A stretch of 64,000 nucleotides of DNA, taken from Acinetobacter gyllenbergii CIP 110306 = MTCC 11365 (GTDB taxonomy: Bacteria; Pseudomonadota; Gammaproteobacteria; Pseudomonadales; Moraxellaceae). Both the position numbers and the translations under genes were made by a program. A model generated the notes under the pieces. That model was not told where the DNA came from, made no database searches, and saw nothing but the letters and a program-made list of their open reading frames with translations. The DNA lies in contig NZ_ATGG01000026.1 in assembly GCF_000413855.1 (NCBI RefSeq), positions 1 to 64,000 of the forward strand, read 5' to 3'. Below are positions 9,061-21,018 of this stretch, piece by piece. Every line of letters starts with the position of its first letter. Position 1 is the stretch's first letter.

Positions 9061-10250
9061 ATCTTAAAATTAAGAAAATTTACATCATTTTCAAATATTA
9101 AATTTAACTGCCTGATTAAATCTGGATTATCACCCAAAGTTGATTTAATCCTTAAATAACTCATTAAAATATTATCTGGATATAAAGTTAATAATTGCTC
9201 TGCTTCTGCTTGTCGCTGTGTTGCCACATAAATATGCCATTTTGCAAAGCTTAACATCGGCACACTGGTGTAACGCTGTTCAAGCTGCATAATGCGCTGC
9301 TCAACATAGGCATAATCTGGAATCTGCTTCAATAATTGTTGTTGGAACCAAAGATAAAACACTTCTGGATCAAATTGATCTTGTAATAAATGTAAGGCTA
9401 GATCTTCATGCTGTACACTCATTTCTGGCATACGTGCCAATAGTTTCAACCAGAGCACTTTACTACTGTACGGACGAGTTTGAATTTCATCCTGTAAAAA
9501 CAGATAGCGTTGCTGCAGTGCCGCCAGATCATCGACAGATGCCTGATCAAACCGAATCAATAATTGTTGCAACCATAGATCACGGTGTTCAGCATCAAGC
9601 AAACCATATTGGGTTGTTTGCAAAAACAACCATGGCTCCTGCAAGGCAAGTTTACCCCAAAGCGCAGTAATCCGTTGCTGATAAGCCGTCTCAATTTCAA
9701 TCAACCAAGGTGAAAGCTGATGTTGGGCCAAAAACTCTAAATGGGTGAGTGCTTTTTGTGTTTCCTGTTGCTCAAGATAAATATCAATGCGTTGCAATTC
9801 AGCCAGTTCAAATGCCATCGGTGCAGATTTCTCTAAACTCTGCAATGCAGTCTCATAATCACCATTTTTATAATCAAATTGCGCATCAATAATATGATTG
9901 AGCAACCCTGACTGGGTATAAACACGCTCAATAAACACTTGTTGATCTTTTGCAGCTTCCAATAACCAAACAATCCCGAGTTGCTCATAAGGATGTAGAT
10001 CTTTAAAATGCAGAATCGTTTCTTTTTTGCGTTGCTCTCGGGCGAAATAACGCTTACCAAATAGCCAAGCAAATTGTGCCAGCAAACTGATGACGATAAA
10101 CAGCGCAATCAGCCCCCAAACTCCACTCTGAAACTGCCAATCACGCCAATAAATATACACATAACCATTCCCATAGCCATAACTCAAGATGGCAAACAGG
10201 GCGAACAACACCAAACTTGCAAGCAGATAAATCCACAATAAATGTTTCAT
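9057..10250 (-). CDS. hemY: HemY, haem biosynthesis-associated TPR membrane protein
   Basis: The 397-aa protein has two N-terminal transmembrane segments (about 4-25 and 43-66). A long helical domain of TPR type follows (for example ALQSLEKSAP, QAEAEQLLTLYP). Its position as the last of hemC-hemD-hemX-hemY matches the E. coli operon. HemY is thought to help late porphyrin handling at the inner membrane; its exact activity is unsettled. It starts 6 bp after hemX. Confidence 0.88.
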   Translation of the reverse strand: MKHLLWIYLLASLVLFALFAILSYGYGNGYVYIYWRDWQFQSGVWGLIALFIVISLLAQFAWLFGKRYFAREQRKKETILHFKDLHPYEQLGIVWLLEAAKDQQVFIERVYTQSGLLNHIIDAQFDYKNGDYETALQSLEKSAPMAFELAELQRIDIYLEQQETQKALTHLEFLAQHQLSPWLIEIETAYQQRITALWGKLALQEPWLFLQTTQYGLLDAEHRDLWLQQLLIRFDQASVDDLAALQQRYLFLQDEIQTRPYSSKVLWLKLLARMPEMSVQHEDLALHLLQDQFDPEVFYLWFQQQLLKQIPDYAYVEQRIMQLEQRYTSVPMLSFAKWHIYVATQRQAEAEQLLTLYPDNILMSYLRIKSTLGDNPDLIRQLNLIFENDVNFLNFKI

Positions 10251-10256
10251 AATGCC

Positions 10257-11084
10257 TTATCCCAACAAACCCAATGTGGTTAATTTCGGAGTGGGTACTG
10301 CAGGCAGGTTTAAAATTTTCTCTAAACGCTGCTTCATTTGCTGGCTATTCTGATCGGGTAATTCAGCCAATAACTGCATCACTTCCAAGCTTGATTTTCG
10401 GTATTCAGCCAGTTGCCCTTGTTGCAAGGCTTGCGAAGCCAGTAATAAACGTAATTGAGCTTCTTTCAAGGTAATATTACGACTCATCAAATCGGGCGAA
10501 TTACGCTGTACCTTTTCCAACTTAAACCAATGCCACCAAGCGCCACTGTCACTTTTTGTCATGCTTATTTTAGGATTTTTGATTTCTTGCTGAATCTTCT
10601 GATCCAGCTGCTGCAACAAATTGTCGAGTTGCTGCTGTTGCTGCGTTTGACTGAGGACGTATTGTTGAATGCTTTGTTTGTCCTGTTCAATGGCTTTCAT
10701 CAGACTATGCTGCAACGCTGGTGAAACCGCATACTGAGCAATATGTTGCTGAGCTTGATTTAGTTGATCTAATGCATAAATAAACTGCTGTTGATCCAAA
10801 GCAAACTGAACCAAGTGCATTTGTTGTTTAACCAAAATAACCGGGGCGATCCCTGTCATCGTGGTCGGTATTGCAACATTATCTGTAGGCTCGATCACAC
10901 TGCTATTTTGCAACTGGCGTTGCACTGCAACAAATTGATCATTCAATAGAGCATAGCGTTGCTCGGTTTGATCGAGCTGCTGTTGTAACTGGGGTAGCGT
11001 TTGAGAATATTGCGCAACATCGTAACTGAGTTTAGCCAACCACAATAAACTCAATCCTAATATTAGATAACCAATTTTTCTCAT
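10257..11084 (-). CDS. hemX: HemX family membrane protein
   Basis: The 275-aa protein has one N-terminal transmembrane segment (about 4-22) and a Gln-rich coiled coil (about 30-65 and 115-165). It resembles HemX of the hemCDXY operon, often annotated as uroporphyrin-III C-methyltransferase although no methyltransferase motifs are visible here. The start overlaps the hemD stop as ATGA. Confidence 0.85.
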   Translation of the reverse strand: MRKIGYLILGLSLLWLAKLSYDVAQYSQTLPQLQQQLDQTEQRYALLNDQFVAVQRQLQNSSVIEPTDNVAIPTTMTGIAPVILVKQQMHLVQFALDQQQFIYALDQLNQAQQHIAQYAVSPALQHSLMKAIEQDKQSIQQYVLSQTQQQQQLDNLLQQLDQKIQQEIKNPKISMTKSDSGAWWHWFKLEKVQRNSPDLMSRNITLKEAQLRLLLASQALQQGQLAEYRKSSLEVMQLLAELPDQNSQQMKQRLEKILNLPAVPTPKLTTLGLLG

Positions 11085-11857
11085 ACATGTCCTTTCCAGT
11101 CACTCATGCGATGAATGATCTCTGATGCGGATAAATTTTCAAGCTGAATAATGTTAAATCCTTTCGCCGTTTGCGATTGGGCCGTTTCTACGAGCTGAGC
11201 CAAACGTGAGCCCAAAACCAGATAAACCCACGCAGCTGTACACGGAGATTGTTTGCAGAATTGCTGCCAATAATTCCAACTCGCTTCACTACTGATCAAC
11301 ACTGCAACAGGCTGATTTAAACTTATTTTTTTTACAATTTCAGGAAATGCAATCACACTCTGCTTAGGGCATTGACGATGATAGAGCACAAAATTCAGGA
11401 TCTCGACACCGTGTTGCTGCAATTGCTGCATCATAAACTGTCGACCCCCTAAGCCTCGCCAAAATGCGATTTTCTTTAGATCTTTGTGTTGTTTTAAAAT
11501 CGGCAGTTGCAGCATTCCTTCCGAAGTTTCCACCTCAGGCACCCAACTGTCTATGCTGTATTTTGCTAAAGCGTGTGCTGTAGTCTGTCCCACAGCAATC
11601 CATTGAATATGCTGCAGCTGATCAAGTTGCAAACCTGCTTGCCGTAAATAACGCATCCCAACATCAACAGCGGTTGGACTCACCACCACAATCGCTTGAA
11701 CCTGCTTCAATTCTAAATAAAGTTGTTGCAGAACATGAGAAAAAGGTTCTGCAACCAACTCAAGCAAAGGTAGTGCTTCGACCTGATAACCCACTTCACT
11801 TAATGCTTGTGTTAAAGCAGAGGCACGGTCATCAGGACGTGTATTAATAAACAGCAT
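11081..11857 (-). CDS. hemD: Uroporphyrinogen-III synthase
   Basis: HemD cyclises hydroxymethylbilane to uroporphyrinogen III. The 258-aa length is typical. Recognisable HemD elements are INTRP near the start, VVSPTAVDVGMRYL, IAVGQTTAHAL, and ISSEASWNYW in the second half. The start codon shares a base with the hemC stop (TAATG). Confidence 0.93.
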   Translation of the reverse strand: MLFINTRPDDRASALTQALSEVGYQVEALPLLELVAEPFSHVLQQLYLELKQVQAIVVVSPTAVDVGMRYLRQAGLQLDQLQHIQWIAVGQTTAHALAKYSIDSWVPEVETSEGMLQLPILKQHKDLKKIAFWRGLGGRQFMMQQLQQHGVEILNFVLYHRQCPKQSVIAFPEIVKKISLNQPVAVLISSEASWNYWQQFCKQSPCTAAWVYLVLGSRLAQLVETAQSQTAKGFNIIQLENLSASEIIHRMSDWKGHV

Positions 11858-12774
11858 TAATACAACGCTTTGAGCAATTCACCTGCACCTTGTTCTAACA
11901 GGCGCTGTGCGAGCTGTTCACCCAATTGTTCAGCATCGACTGTTGCACCGACCAATTGTTCTTTGAGTAAGGTCTGACCATCAACACTACCGACACGACC
12001 TTCTATGTGCAGTTGATCATTCGTCAAGGTTGCATAACCTGCAATCGGCACTTGGCAGCCCCCTTCCAGATAAGCATTGAACGCACGTTCTGCACGGACA
12101 CAAATCGAAGTTTCTTCGTGTTGCAGTGGCTGAATCAATTTTAATAATTCGACATCATCGCTACGGCACTCTAGACCAAGTGCACCTTGACCCACCGCAG
12201 GCAAGCTCAATACGGGCGCCAAACAATGGCGAATACGATCAGCCAAACCTAAACGTTTTAGGCCTGCGCTGGCTAAAATAATGGCATCATACAAACCATC
12301 ATCCAACTTGGATAAACGTGTCCCGACATTACCGCGTAAATCAATAATCTCTAAATCTGGACGTTGCTGTAAAATCTGGCATTTACGGCGCAAGCTCGAT
12401 GTACCCACTTTGGCACCTTGCGGTAACTCGTCAAAATGGGAGTAGTGATTTGAAACAAAAGCATCCAAAGGATCTTCACGTTCGCAAATGACTGCCAAAC
12501 TCAAACCTTCAGGCAAATGCATGGGTACATCTTTCATCGAGTGTACCGCCAAATCAGCACGCCCATCCAACAGTGCTGCTTCCAACTCTTTTACAAATAA
12601 ACCTTTACCACCAATTTTTGCCAGAGGGGTATCCAGAATCTTGTCGCCTTGCGTTACGAACTTAAGTAATTCAACCGTTAAATCTGGATAAAGCGCATTT
12701 AAACGAGAACGAATATGTTCCGCCTGCCAGAGTGCAAGCGGGCTTTGTCGAGTCGCAATTTTTAAGGTTTTCAT
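11857..12774 (-). CDS. hemC: Hydroxymethylbilane synthase (porphobilinogen deaminase)
   Basis: HemC joins four porphobilinogens into hydroxymethylbilane. Seen are [15 protein letters not shown] at the N-terminus, [25 protein letters not shown] and [11 protein letters not shown], whose Cys anchors the dipyrromethane cofactor. The ATG at 12774 (305 aa) fits the family. An upstream TTG would add eight unlikely residues. The 111 bp before it can hold a promoter (TTGCAA, 16 bp, TAAGTT). Confidence 0.96.
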   Translation of the reverse strand: MKTLKIATRQSPLALWQAEHIRSRLNALYPDLTVELLKFVTQGDKILDTPLAKIGGKGLFVKELEAALLDGRADLAVHSMKDVPMHLPEGLSLAVICEREDPLDAFVSNHYSHFDELPQGAKVGTSSLRRKCQILQQRPDLEIIDLRGNVGTRLSKLDDGLYDAIILASAGLKRLGLADRIRHCLAPVLSLPAVGQGALGLECRSDDVELLKLIQPLQHEETSICVRAERAFNAYLEGGCQVPIAGYATLTNDQLHIEGRVGSVDGQTLLKEQLVGATVDAEQLGEQLAQRLLEQGAGELLKALY

Positions 12775-12885
12775 AAATTCAAGTGAGGTAATGATCAAAG
12801 CAATTGTTCCAAACTTAACTTGCTCACCTGAAATTGCAAGTAAAAAATCACAAAGTGATCAATCATTCAGCCGAAAAGTTTGGTT

Positions 12886-13626
12886 TTATAATTGATGCAT
12901 ACATTCTCTTAAACTCGGCAAGTGTCGGCGACTGACCGACAAACGCTCATCCAACTCACGTAACCGCACCTGATATTGTCCCGCAGTCACCAACTCTAAG
13001 CCTTCAAGATAGTCGAGCGAGACCAGTGCATTACGATGAATGCGGATAAAGCGATCGGCAAATTCCAGTTCCAGATCTTTAAGTGTTTCATCAATCAGTA
13101 CACTGCCATTTTTATGGCGAACAGTGACATATTTCTGATCTGCTAAAAAATAATAAACATTTTCCAAGGGAATCAGTTCCACTCCGCGATAAGTTTTCGC
13201 AGCAATTTGATGGCGTTGTGCTTTGGTATCGTACATATCGTCTTGTTGTTGTAAACCCGTCATTTGTGCTTGTGTGAGTTGAGTTAAATGATTAAATACC
13301 TGCTGTAAATCTTGTTGTGCAACAGGTTTAAGTAAATATCCTTGTGCTTGAAATTTAAATGCTTCCAATGCATGTTGATCATATGCCGTGCAAAAAATAA
13401 TCGCAGGACGTGGATTAAGCTGGCTGAGTTGTTCAGCACATTCCAAACCATTCATCCCTGGCATTTGAATATCTAATAAAACGACATCGGGTGAGTCGTT
13501 TTCTATATGATTTAACACATCCTGACCATGATGCGCTGTCGCAATGACTTCGTGTCCCATCTGGGTCACTAAACGTGCCAAACGCTCTACTGCGAGAGGC
13601 TCATCATCAGCAATCAGAACTCTCAT
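12886..13626 (-). CDS. algR: LytTR response regulator, AlgR-type
   Basis: The 246-aa protein has an N-terminal receiver domain (VLIADDEPLAVERL, phospho-acceptor Asp in VVLLDIQMPGMNG, Lys in LLKPV) and a C-terminal LytTR DNA-binding domain (about 140-245). The ATG at 13626 follows a strong AGGAGG. Gene order (argH divergent, then algZ, algR, hemC, hemD) matches Pseudomonas, where AlgR with AlgZ/FimS controls alginate, twitching and virulence. Its targets here are unknown. Confidence 0.9.
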   Translation of the reverse strand: MRVLIADDEPLAVERLARLVTQMGHEVIATAHHGQDVLNHIENDSPDVVLLDIQMPGMNGLECAEQLSQLNPRPAIIFCTAYDQHALEAFKFQAQGYLLKPVAQQDLQQVFNHLTQLTQAQMTGLQQQDDMYDTKAQRHQIAAKTYRGVELIPLENVYYFLADQKYVTVRHKNGSVLIDETLKDLELEFADRFIRIHRNALVSLDYLEGLELVTAGQYQVRLRELDERLSVSRRHLPSLRECMHQL

Positions 13627-13683
13627 CCTCTCCTCCTTGTCACCGTTAACTTCATCCATATTTTTTATGGTTAACTTGACTTA

Positions 13684-14826
13684 TTATTTTACTCGATAGT
13701 GGTAGCTCACCACGGTCGTATATAACGACGTTCCCCCATAAATCTGAAACTTAACCGTTTGCCCATAATAAGCTTTCAAGCGCTGCTTCACATTGTCTAT
13801 CGCAATACCATTTCCCTGTCTCGATTTTATTGTATCGTGAGAATAAGGGTTAGTAATGACTATACTGACTTGATTTTGCAATATTTCAACCAATACACTA
13901 ATGGTTGAAGGTTGTAAAATTTTTTCTACCCCATGAAAAATACTATTCTCCAGCAAAGGTTGCAACGTCAATAACGGAATCGTCACCCGTTTTAATTCAA
14001 TCGGTGTTGCCTGTATATTCCATTCTACATTCAAACGCGCGCCTAAACGCATCTTTTCAATACTTAAATAATGCTGACATAATTCAATTTCTTCGGCCAG
14101 ACTCACCAGTTTCAGCTCTTGAAAGCTGGCTCTGAATAAGCGTGACAGATTAATCAACATATTTTCAGCTTTTTCAGGGTCAATCGCAATTAAACTCACC
14201 ACGCTATTCATACTATTAAATAAAAAATGTGGGTGAATCCGTGCCTGCATCGCCTGAATCCGCGCATTGAGTTCACTATACTGCTGGTTCATCCATTGCT
14301 CACGCATATATAAATAACGTAAGCAGAACGCCCCCAGCAAAACGCCGTAGCCTAAATGCAAACTAGTCCCATGAAATAAAATCTCATCCGAAAATGAACC
14401 CGAACGTGCAGCCCAGAATTGAAGCAGATTGATCACACAAGTCGTCAACAGCACAATCAGCTGTAACAACACAAAGCCCATTATCAAGGCAATTTTCTGA
14501 CTAAACTTAGCAAAAAAATCCTTAAAATAATCAACAACTGTCGCGAACGATAAAATTACCCAATTAATAAAAACCATATATTGCAGTACACGAAAGCTCT
14601 CCAAGGCTTGCCATGACCGCGCTTCAGCCAATGCCAGCACCATCGCTAAGACATTACTTGCAACAATTAATTCCAATAAGTATTGCCATTGACCAATTTT
14701 CGTAAAAAAATAGGAGCCTGATGGATTCCCCTGACGAGTTTGCGATAACTTCTTACGTCGAGTTTCGGCAACTGCGTTTGGATTTGCTATACTCTTTTTT
14801 ATTTTGCTGAGCCGCCATGACCACAT
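13684..14826 (-). CDS. algZ: Sensor histidine kinase, AlgZ/FimS-type
   Basis: A membrane domain with about four transmembrane segments is followed by a His_kinase (LytS-type) domain with the phospho-acceptor region [14 protein letters not shown]. The C-terminal ATPase has [11 protein letters not shown] and [14 protein letters not shown]. It pairs with the AlgR-type regulator 57 bp downstream. The start is uncertain. The ATG at 14826 is used here and overlaps the divergent argH start by 10 bp. The conserved sequence begins only around 14740, so a shorter start with a rare codon is possible. Confidence 0.85.
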   Translation of the reverse strand: MWSWRLSKIKKSIANPNAVAETRRKKLSQTRQGNPSGSYFFTKIGQWQYLLELIVASNVLAMVLALAEARSWQALESFRVLQYMVFINWVILSFATVVDYFKDFFAKFSQKIALIMGFVLLQLIVLLTTCVINLLQFWAARSGSFSDEILFHGTSLHLGYGVLLGAFCLRYLYMREQWMNQQYSELNARIQAMQARIHPHFLFNSMNSVVSLIAIDPEKAENMLINLSRLFRASFQELKLVSLAEEIELCQHYLSIEKMRLGARLNVEWNIQATPIELKRVTIPLLTLQPLLENSIFHGVEKILQPSTISVLVEILQNQVSIVITNPYSHDTIKSRQGNGIAIDNVKQRLKAYYGQTVKFQIYGGTSLYTTVVSYHYRVK

Positions 14827-16250
14827 CTTCTCAATCCTCTTCTTCAGCCAACCCGAATCAAACCTCTGGAATGTGGGGCGGTCGCTTCTCTGAAGCAACT
14901 GATGCTTTTGTTGCAGAATTTACCGCATCTGTGCAATTTGACCAACGTTTTTATAAACAAGATATTGCAGGTTCAATTGCACATGCCACTATGCTTGCCA
15001 AAGTAGGTGTCTTAACTGAAGCTGAACGCGATGACATTATCCAAGGCTTGAGCACCATTAAAGCTGAAATTGAGGCAGGCAACTTTGAATGGCGCATTGA
15101 TTTAGAAGACGTACATATGAACATTGAGTCTCGTTTGACTCAACGAATCGGCATTACCGGAAAAAAATTACATACGGGCCGTAGCCGTAATGACCAAGTT
15201 GCAACCGATATCCGCTTATATTTGCGTGATGAGATTGATGACATTTTAGGTCTATTATTACGCTTACAAAAAGGCTTACTTGGTTTGGCAAGCAACAATA
15301 CCAATACCATTATGCCTGGTTTTACCCATCTACAAACGGCTCAGCCTGTGACCTTTGGTCATCATTTATTGGCATGGTTTGAAATGTTAGTGCGTGATAC
15401 TGAACGTTTACAAGACTGCCGTAAACGCGTCAATCGTATGCCACTCGGCTCAGCAGCTTTGGCAGGTACAACCTACCCGATTGATCGTGCTTACACAGCA
15501 GAACTCCTCGGTTTCGAAGCCGTTTCAGAAAACTCTTTAGATGCCGTTTCAGATCGTGACTTTGCCATTGAATTTAATGCAGCAGCATCTTTGATCATGA
15601 TGCATTTATCACGTATGTCTGAAGAATTGATTTTATGGACCTCAGCGCAGTTTAAGTTTGTGAATATTCCAGACCGCTTCTGTACAGGTTCGTCAATCAT
15701 GCCACAAAAGAAAAATCCTGATGTACCAGAACTGGTTCGTGGTAAATCAGGTCGTGTCTTTGGTGACTTAATTAGCCTATTGACCTTAATGAAAGGCCAA
15801 CCATTGGCATATAACAAGGACAACCAAGAAGATAAAGAGCCTTTGTTTGATGCGATTGATACCGTACGTGGTTCACTCATGGCTTTTGCAGACATGGTTC
15901 CTGCCCTTGTGCCAAATATTGAGATTATGCGTGAAGCAGCGTTACGTGGCTTCTCAACTGCAACTGACCTTGCCGACTACCTGGTCAAAAAAGGTGTGGC
16001 TTTCCGCGATGCACATGAGATTGTTGGTAAAGCCGTAGCTTTAGGCGTGGCAGAAGAAAAAGACTTATCCGAACTAACGCTACAACAACTGCAACAGTTC
16101 TCTGATTTGATCGAAGCCGATGTATTTGACAAGGCCCTGACTTTAGAAGCATCTGTCAATGCACGCGATCATATTGGCGGTACCTCACCGAAACAGGTTG
16201 AAGCTGCAATTGCCCGTGCACACACTCGCCTAGAACAGTTATACGCTTAA
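14817..16250 (+). CDS. argH: Argininosuccinate lyase
   Basis: ArgH splits argininosuccinate into arginine and fumarate, the last step of arginine synthesis. The 477-aa protein shows MWGGRF, the [12 protein letters not shown] motif and the fumarase/aspartase signature [12 protein letters not shown]. The first 17 residues are a Ser/Asn-rich extension. It is divergent from the AlgZ-type kinase, with their 5' ends touching or overlapping. Confidence 0.97.
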   Translation: MTTSSQSSSSANPNQTSGMWGGRFSEATDAFVAEFTASVQFDQRFYKQDIAGSIAHATMLAKVGVLTEAERDDIIQGLSTIKAEIEAGNFEWRIDLEDVHMNIESRLTQRIGITGKKLHTGRSRNDQVATDIRLYLRDEIDDILGLLLRLQKGLLGLASNNTNTIMPGFTHLQTAQPVTFGHHLLAWFEMLVRDTERLQDCRKRVNRMPLGSAALAGTTYPIDRAYTAELLGFEAVSENSLDAVSDRDFAIEFNAAASLIMMHLSRMSEELILWTSAQFKFVNIPDRFCTGSSIMPQKKNPDVPELVRGKSGRVFGDLISLLTLMKGQPLAYNKDNQEDKEPLFDAIDTVRGSLMAFADMVPALVPNIEIMREAALRGFSTATDLADYLVKKGVAFRDAHEIVGKAVALGVAEEKDLSELTLQQLQQFSDLIEADVFDKALTLEASVNARDHIGGTSPKQVEAAIARAHTRLEQLYA

Positions 16251-16259
16251 GGATTGATG

Positions 16260-16532
16260 ATGACTAGACAAGTACTTTGCCGTAAATACAAACAAGAGCT
16301 TGAAGGTTTGGACTTTGCGCCATTCCCTGGTCCGAAAGGCCAAGAGTTCTTTGAAACAATTTCAAAACAGGCATGGCAGGAATGGTTAAAACACCAAACC
16401 ACGCTGATTAATGAAAAACGCTTGAATGTATTTGAGCCTGATGCGAAAAAGTTTCTTGAAGAACAACGTGAGAAATTCTTCAATAATGATGAAAGCGTAG
16501 AAAAAGCAGAAGGTTGGACTGAACAAAAATAA
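16260..16532 (+). CDS. yggX: Fe(2+)-trafficking protein YggX
   Basis: The 90-aa protein matches YggX ([23 protein letters not shown], with the conserved Cys near the start). YggX is a small protein implicated in iron handling and protection of Fe-S clusters. AAGGA lies six bases before the chosen ATG at 16260. A TTG at 16254 and an ATG at 16257 are in frame just upstream. It lies 9 bp after argH. Confidence 0.93.
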   Translation: MTRQVLCRKYKQELEGLDFAPFPGPKGQEFFETISKQAWQEWLKHQTTLINEKRLNVFEPDAKKFLEEQREKFFNNDESVEKAEGWTEQK

Positions 16533-16553
16533 GTCGCTTGGTCAAACCCTACC

Positions 16554-16588
16554 GTAAAAAGAGAGCTGAAAAACAGCTCTCTTTTTAC
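16554..16588. terminator. Bidirectional terminator after yggX
   Basis: The hairpin AAAAAGAGAGCTG / CAGCTCTCTTTTT has a five-base loop and ends argH-yggX transcription. Confidence 0.9.
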
Positions 16589-16639
16589 GTGATATTTACA
16601 TAAGTAATAAAGCCTTACAGAGTATACACAGTTGTCTAC

Positions 16640-16668
16640 ATGACACCTTTCACCCTACCCCGTATAGT
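16640..16668 (+). promoter_or_regulatory. Sigma-70 promoter of a candidate small RNA
   Basis: ATGACA (-35, five of six matches) and TATAGT (-10, five of six matches) are 17 bp apart, with no open reading frame downstream but a terminator 60 bp further on. Confidence 0.65.
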
Positions 16669-16674
16669 TAAATC

Positions 16675-16760
16675 CAGAAGGACAAAGAGATACGTTGATA
16701 TCTCACGTAACGCATGAAATTTCTCTCCCAGACTTTTCCCCCGAAGTCTGGGATTTTTTT
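16675..16760 (+). ncRNA. Candidate small regulatory RNA, about 86 nt
   Basis: Transcription from the promoter at 16640-16668 would start near 16675. A first hairpin (GAGATA-CGTTGA-TATCTC, 16687-16704) comes next. A pyrimidine-rich single strand (TTTCTCTC) and a strong terminator (CCCAGACTT, loop TTCCCCCG, AAGTCTGGG, seven T) follow. The unit sits between the yggX terminator and the phoU terminator, so it is not a leader or tail of either gene. The layout is typical of Hfq-type base-pairing RNAs, but expression is unproven and I recognise no family. Confidence 0.6.
16727..16760 (+). terminator. Terminator of the candidate small RNA
   Basis: A 9-bp perfect stem CCCAGACTT/AAGTCTGGG with a C-rich loop is followed by ATTTTTTT. 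Confidence 0.85.
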
Positions 16761-16780
16761 ATGCTAAGATTTTACACATA

Positions 16781-16808
16781 AAAAAACCGCCTATTCAAAG
16801 CGGCTTTT
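16781..16808 (-). terminator. Terminator after phoU
   Basis: On the minus strand the stem GCCGC/GCGGT with loop TTTGAATAG is followed by seven T, about 25 bp after the phoU stop. Confidence 0.8.
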
Positions 16809-16829
16809 AGTTATGTGATTTTTACATGA

Positions 16830-17552
16830 TTATTTTTGATGCACTTGTTGTTCAATTTCTTCAATACTGGTATGACGTACATCCGTCCCTTTCGCCATAT
16901 AAATCACTTGTTCTGAGATATTACGTGCATGGTCACCAATACGCTCCAATGAACGCAATACCCACATCACATTAATCACGCGTGAGATATGACGCGGATC
17001 TTCAATCATATAGGTCATTAAGGTACGTGTAGCCGACTGATATTCACGGTCAATATCCACATCTGCCATCACGACTTTAAGCGCTTGCTCGATATCTAAA
17101 CGGGCAAATGCATCTAAAGCATCATGAATCATGACACGCACTTGGTTACCAATATGACGGGTTTCCATATAACCGCGTGGCGACTCACCCTCTTCACATA
17201 AGGTTTGTGCAATACGAGCAATTTTTGCAGCCTCATCACCAATACGCTCTAAGTCAGTATTGGCCTTACTCATTGCAATCACCATACGCAAATCAATCGC
17301 AGCAGGATGACGACGCGCGAGAATCAAGGTTAAACCTTCATCGATATCGCGTTCAAATTGGTTGACCGCATTGTCTTTAAACTGCACATCAATCGCTAAG
17401 TTAGCATCTGTGTCTAATAAAGCATGAATTGCGTTGGCAACTTGTTGCTCCACTAATCCACCCATGGTCATAAACTTGGTATGCACATCTTGCAAGTCTT
17501 CATTAAATTGTGAAGAAATATGATGACTTAACACAGGATTGCTTGGGCTCAC
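16830..17552 (-). CDS. phoU: Phosphate signalling regulator PhoU
   Basis: The 240-aa protein has two PhoU three-helix domains, each with the metal-binding E(D)xxxD-type helix (ERIGDEAAKIARI near 107 and ERIGDHARNISEQ near 210). PhoU links the Pst phosphate transporter to the PhoR kinase and damps the Pho regulon. The start is GTG, supported by GGAGG seven bases upstream. The pst and phoBR genes are not adjacent, so it is a stand-alone gene. Confidence 0.95.
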   Translation of the reverse strand: MSPSNPVLSHHISSQFNEDLQDVHTKFMTMGGLVEQQVANAIHALLDTDANLAIDVQFKDNAVNQFERDIDEGLTLILARRHPAAIDLRMVIAMSKANTDLERIGDEAAKIARIAQTLCEEGESPRGYMETRHIGNQVRVMIHDALDAFARLDIEQALKVVMADVDIDREYQSATRTLMTYMIEDPRHISRVINVMWVLRSLERIGDHARNISEQVIYMAKGTDVRHTSIEEIEQQVHQK

Positions 17553-17703
17553 AGTATGCCTCCACTAGACACATGGAAAAATGATTGGTGATTAAAACAT
17601 AGAAATGATGAAAGTTTTATGACAGCCTATCCGTTGATTTCATCTTTATAGCATGCGCTTTATAATCCTACCGCCATAACAATCACCAACAAAGAATTTT
17701 ATT

Positions 17704-18807
17704 ATGCGTTTTTTTACTCTTTGCCTGATGAGCAGTGCCTTATTACTCGGCTGCCAAAAACCGCCACAACCGACCAATACAGATAAACAGACCCTGCAAC
17801 AAACGAATAAAACAACCACCACTCAACAGAATTGCACCAACTTAAATCAGGCAATGCAAAATATTGATGAGCGCAGCAGTATTGAAGCATTAAACCAAGT
17901 CAATGCTCAACTCAAACAGTGCATTTCTCAGGTCAAAAATACTCAACAATTACAATGGCTGCAAAACTCAAGCAATATGTATTTGCGTTTTATGCAAGGA
18001 CATCAAAGCAAGAAAGGCTATGATCAATTTCTGAATCTTGAAGAATATCTATATCGCTTAATGGATCAAGATTCCTCATGGCAATCGATCCAACAAATCA
18101 AAAATTTTCAGGCCAAACCTGAACTATTTAAAAAGCTTTCACCTCGAGATCAGTATTTATTGCAACATCAAGGACAAGCGTATATCGAGCTACAAGACCA
18201 AGGTGAAGGTATCATTGACTACCGTCGCCAACCTCAATATATTTTGGACGTTTTTGCACCATCATTGCCTATTGATCAAAAAATCTTTGTACAACGAATG
18301 GCAAAAGATAATCAGGACTTATTCTACATTGATGCGGCAATTAACGCTTCATGGGCAGAGTTGATTGAACGGGCTTTATTTTGGGAAAAATATCTACAGC
18401 AATATCCTCAAAGCTATTTTGCTAAAGACGCTCAACGCCTATTGGATGAATACTCATTTCTAATTTTCTTTGGTTCAGACAACACACCAGCACCAGTCCC
18501 TTATACCGGACTGGCATCAGATCAAGAGACAGACAAAGAAGCGTTACAACAGATCCAACACTTAGCCAAACAAAAGCATAGTCATTTGGCCGAAGTGGCA
18601 CAAAAATACTTAGCCTTCACAACCACGCCTTTAGAGCAGCGCCAGCAAAAGTTTGCTCTCACTACTGCAAATACAGTCACAGACAACCCTGAAAGTAATT
18701 CGAGTGAACAATTGCACGAGTTATTACCACTAAAATCACCGTTTGAAAGTACCGATTATCGAGACTGCCATCAGGATGCAATTTGTATTCAATACAACAT
18801 CAATTAA
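17704..18807 (+). CDS. Putative lipoprotein of unknown function
   Basis: The 367-aa protein begins with a lipoprotein signal peptide and a lipobox LLGC (Cys17). A Thr/Gln/Asn-rich linker and a predicted helical, Gln-rich domain follow. Two Cys pairs are visible (CTNLNQ/QC near 43-72, and CHQDAIC near the C-terminus) that could form disulfides in the periplasm. I recognise no family. It lies alone between phoU (divergent) and the thiC leader. Confidence 0.75.
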   Translation: MRFFTLCLMSSALLLGCQKPPQPTNTDKQTLQQTNKTTTTQQNCTNLNQAMQNIDERSSIEALNQVNAQLKQCISQVKNTQQLQWLQNSSNMYLRFMQGHQSKKGYDQFLNLEEYLYRLMDQDSSWQSIQQIKNFQAKPELFKKLSPRDQYLLQHQGQAYIELQDQGEGIIDYRRQPQYILDVFAPSLPIDQKIFVQRMAKDNQDLFYIDAAINASWAELIERALFWEKYLQQYPQSYFAKDAQRLLDEYSFLIFFGSDNTPAPVPYTGLASDQETDKEALQQIQHLAKQKHSHLAEVAQKYLAFTTTPLEQRQQKFALTTANTVTDNPESNSSEQLHELLPLKSPFESTDYRDCHQDAICIQYNIN

Positions 18808-18846
18808 ACAAGCATTTTTTTTTAAATCTGTTAGTCTAAACACCTA

Positions 18847-18943
18847 GCTTGACGGAGCGCAGTTAACAAACTGCTGAGATTGTCTTAATCATCCAATTTA
18901 AAGACAAGTACCGTTGAACCTGATCAGGTTAAAACCTGCGTAG

Positions 18944-18952
<9 letters not shown>
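18847..18952 (+). promoter_or_regulatory. TPP riboswitch aptamer (THI element)
   Basis: The conserved THI-box features are present: a CTGAGAT core in ACTGCTGAGAT, then ACCTGATCAGGTTAAAACC and TGCGTAGGAA. The closing P1 stem is GCTTGA/TCAAGC. It lies 95 bp before thiC, the expected target for thiamine-pyrophosphate control. Confidence 0.95.
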
Positions 18953-20943
<1,991 letters not shown>

Positions 20944-20984
20944 ATCGACTAAAAAAAGATTTCCCTGCGAATCATTCTCGGTTA

Positions 20985-21010
20985 GGATGAGATATGTACA
21001 ATCTCATCCT
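20985..21010 (+). other. Perfect 10-bp hairpin before nudF
   Basis: AGGATGAGAT and ATCTCATCCT are separated by ATGTAC. The hairpin ends 8 bases before the nudF ATG and has no T-run, so it is more likely to affect translation initiation or RNA processing than termination. Confidence 0.6.
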
Positions 21011-21018
21011 GATTGAAG

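Noticed and set aside
12848-12860. Weak hairpin ATCAC/GTGAT with a T-run after the AlgR-type gene
   Set aside because: The five-base stem is too short to call a terminator with confidence.
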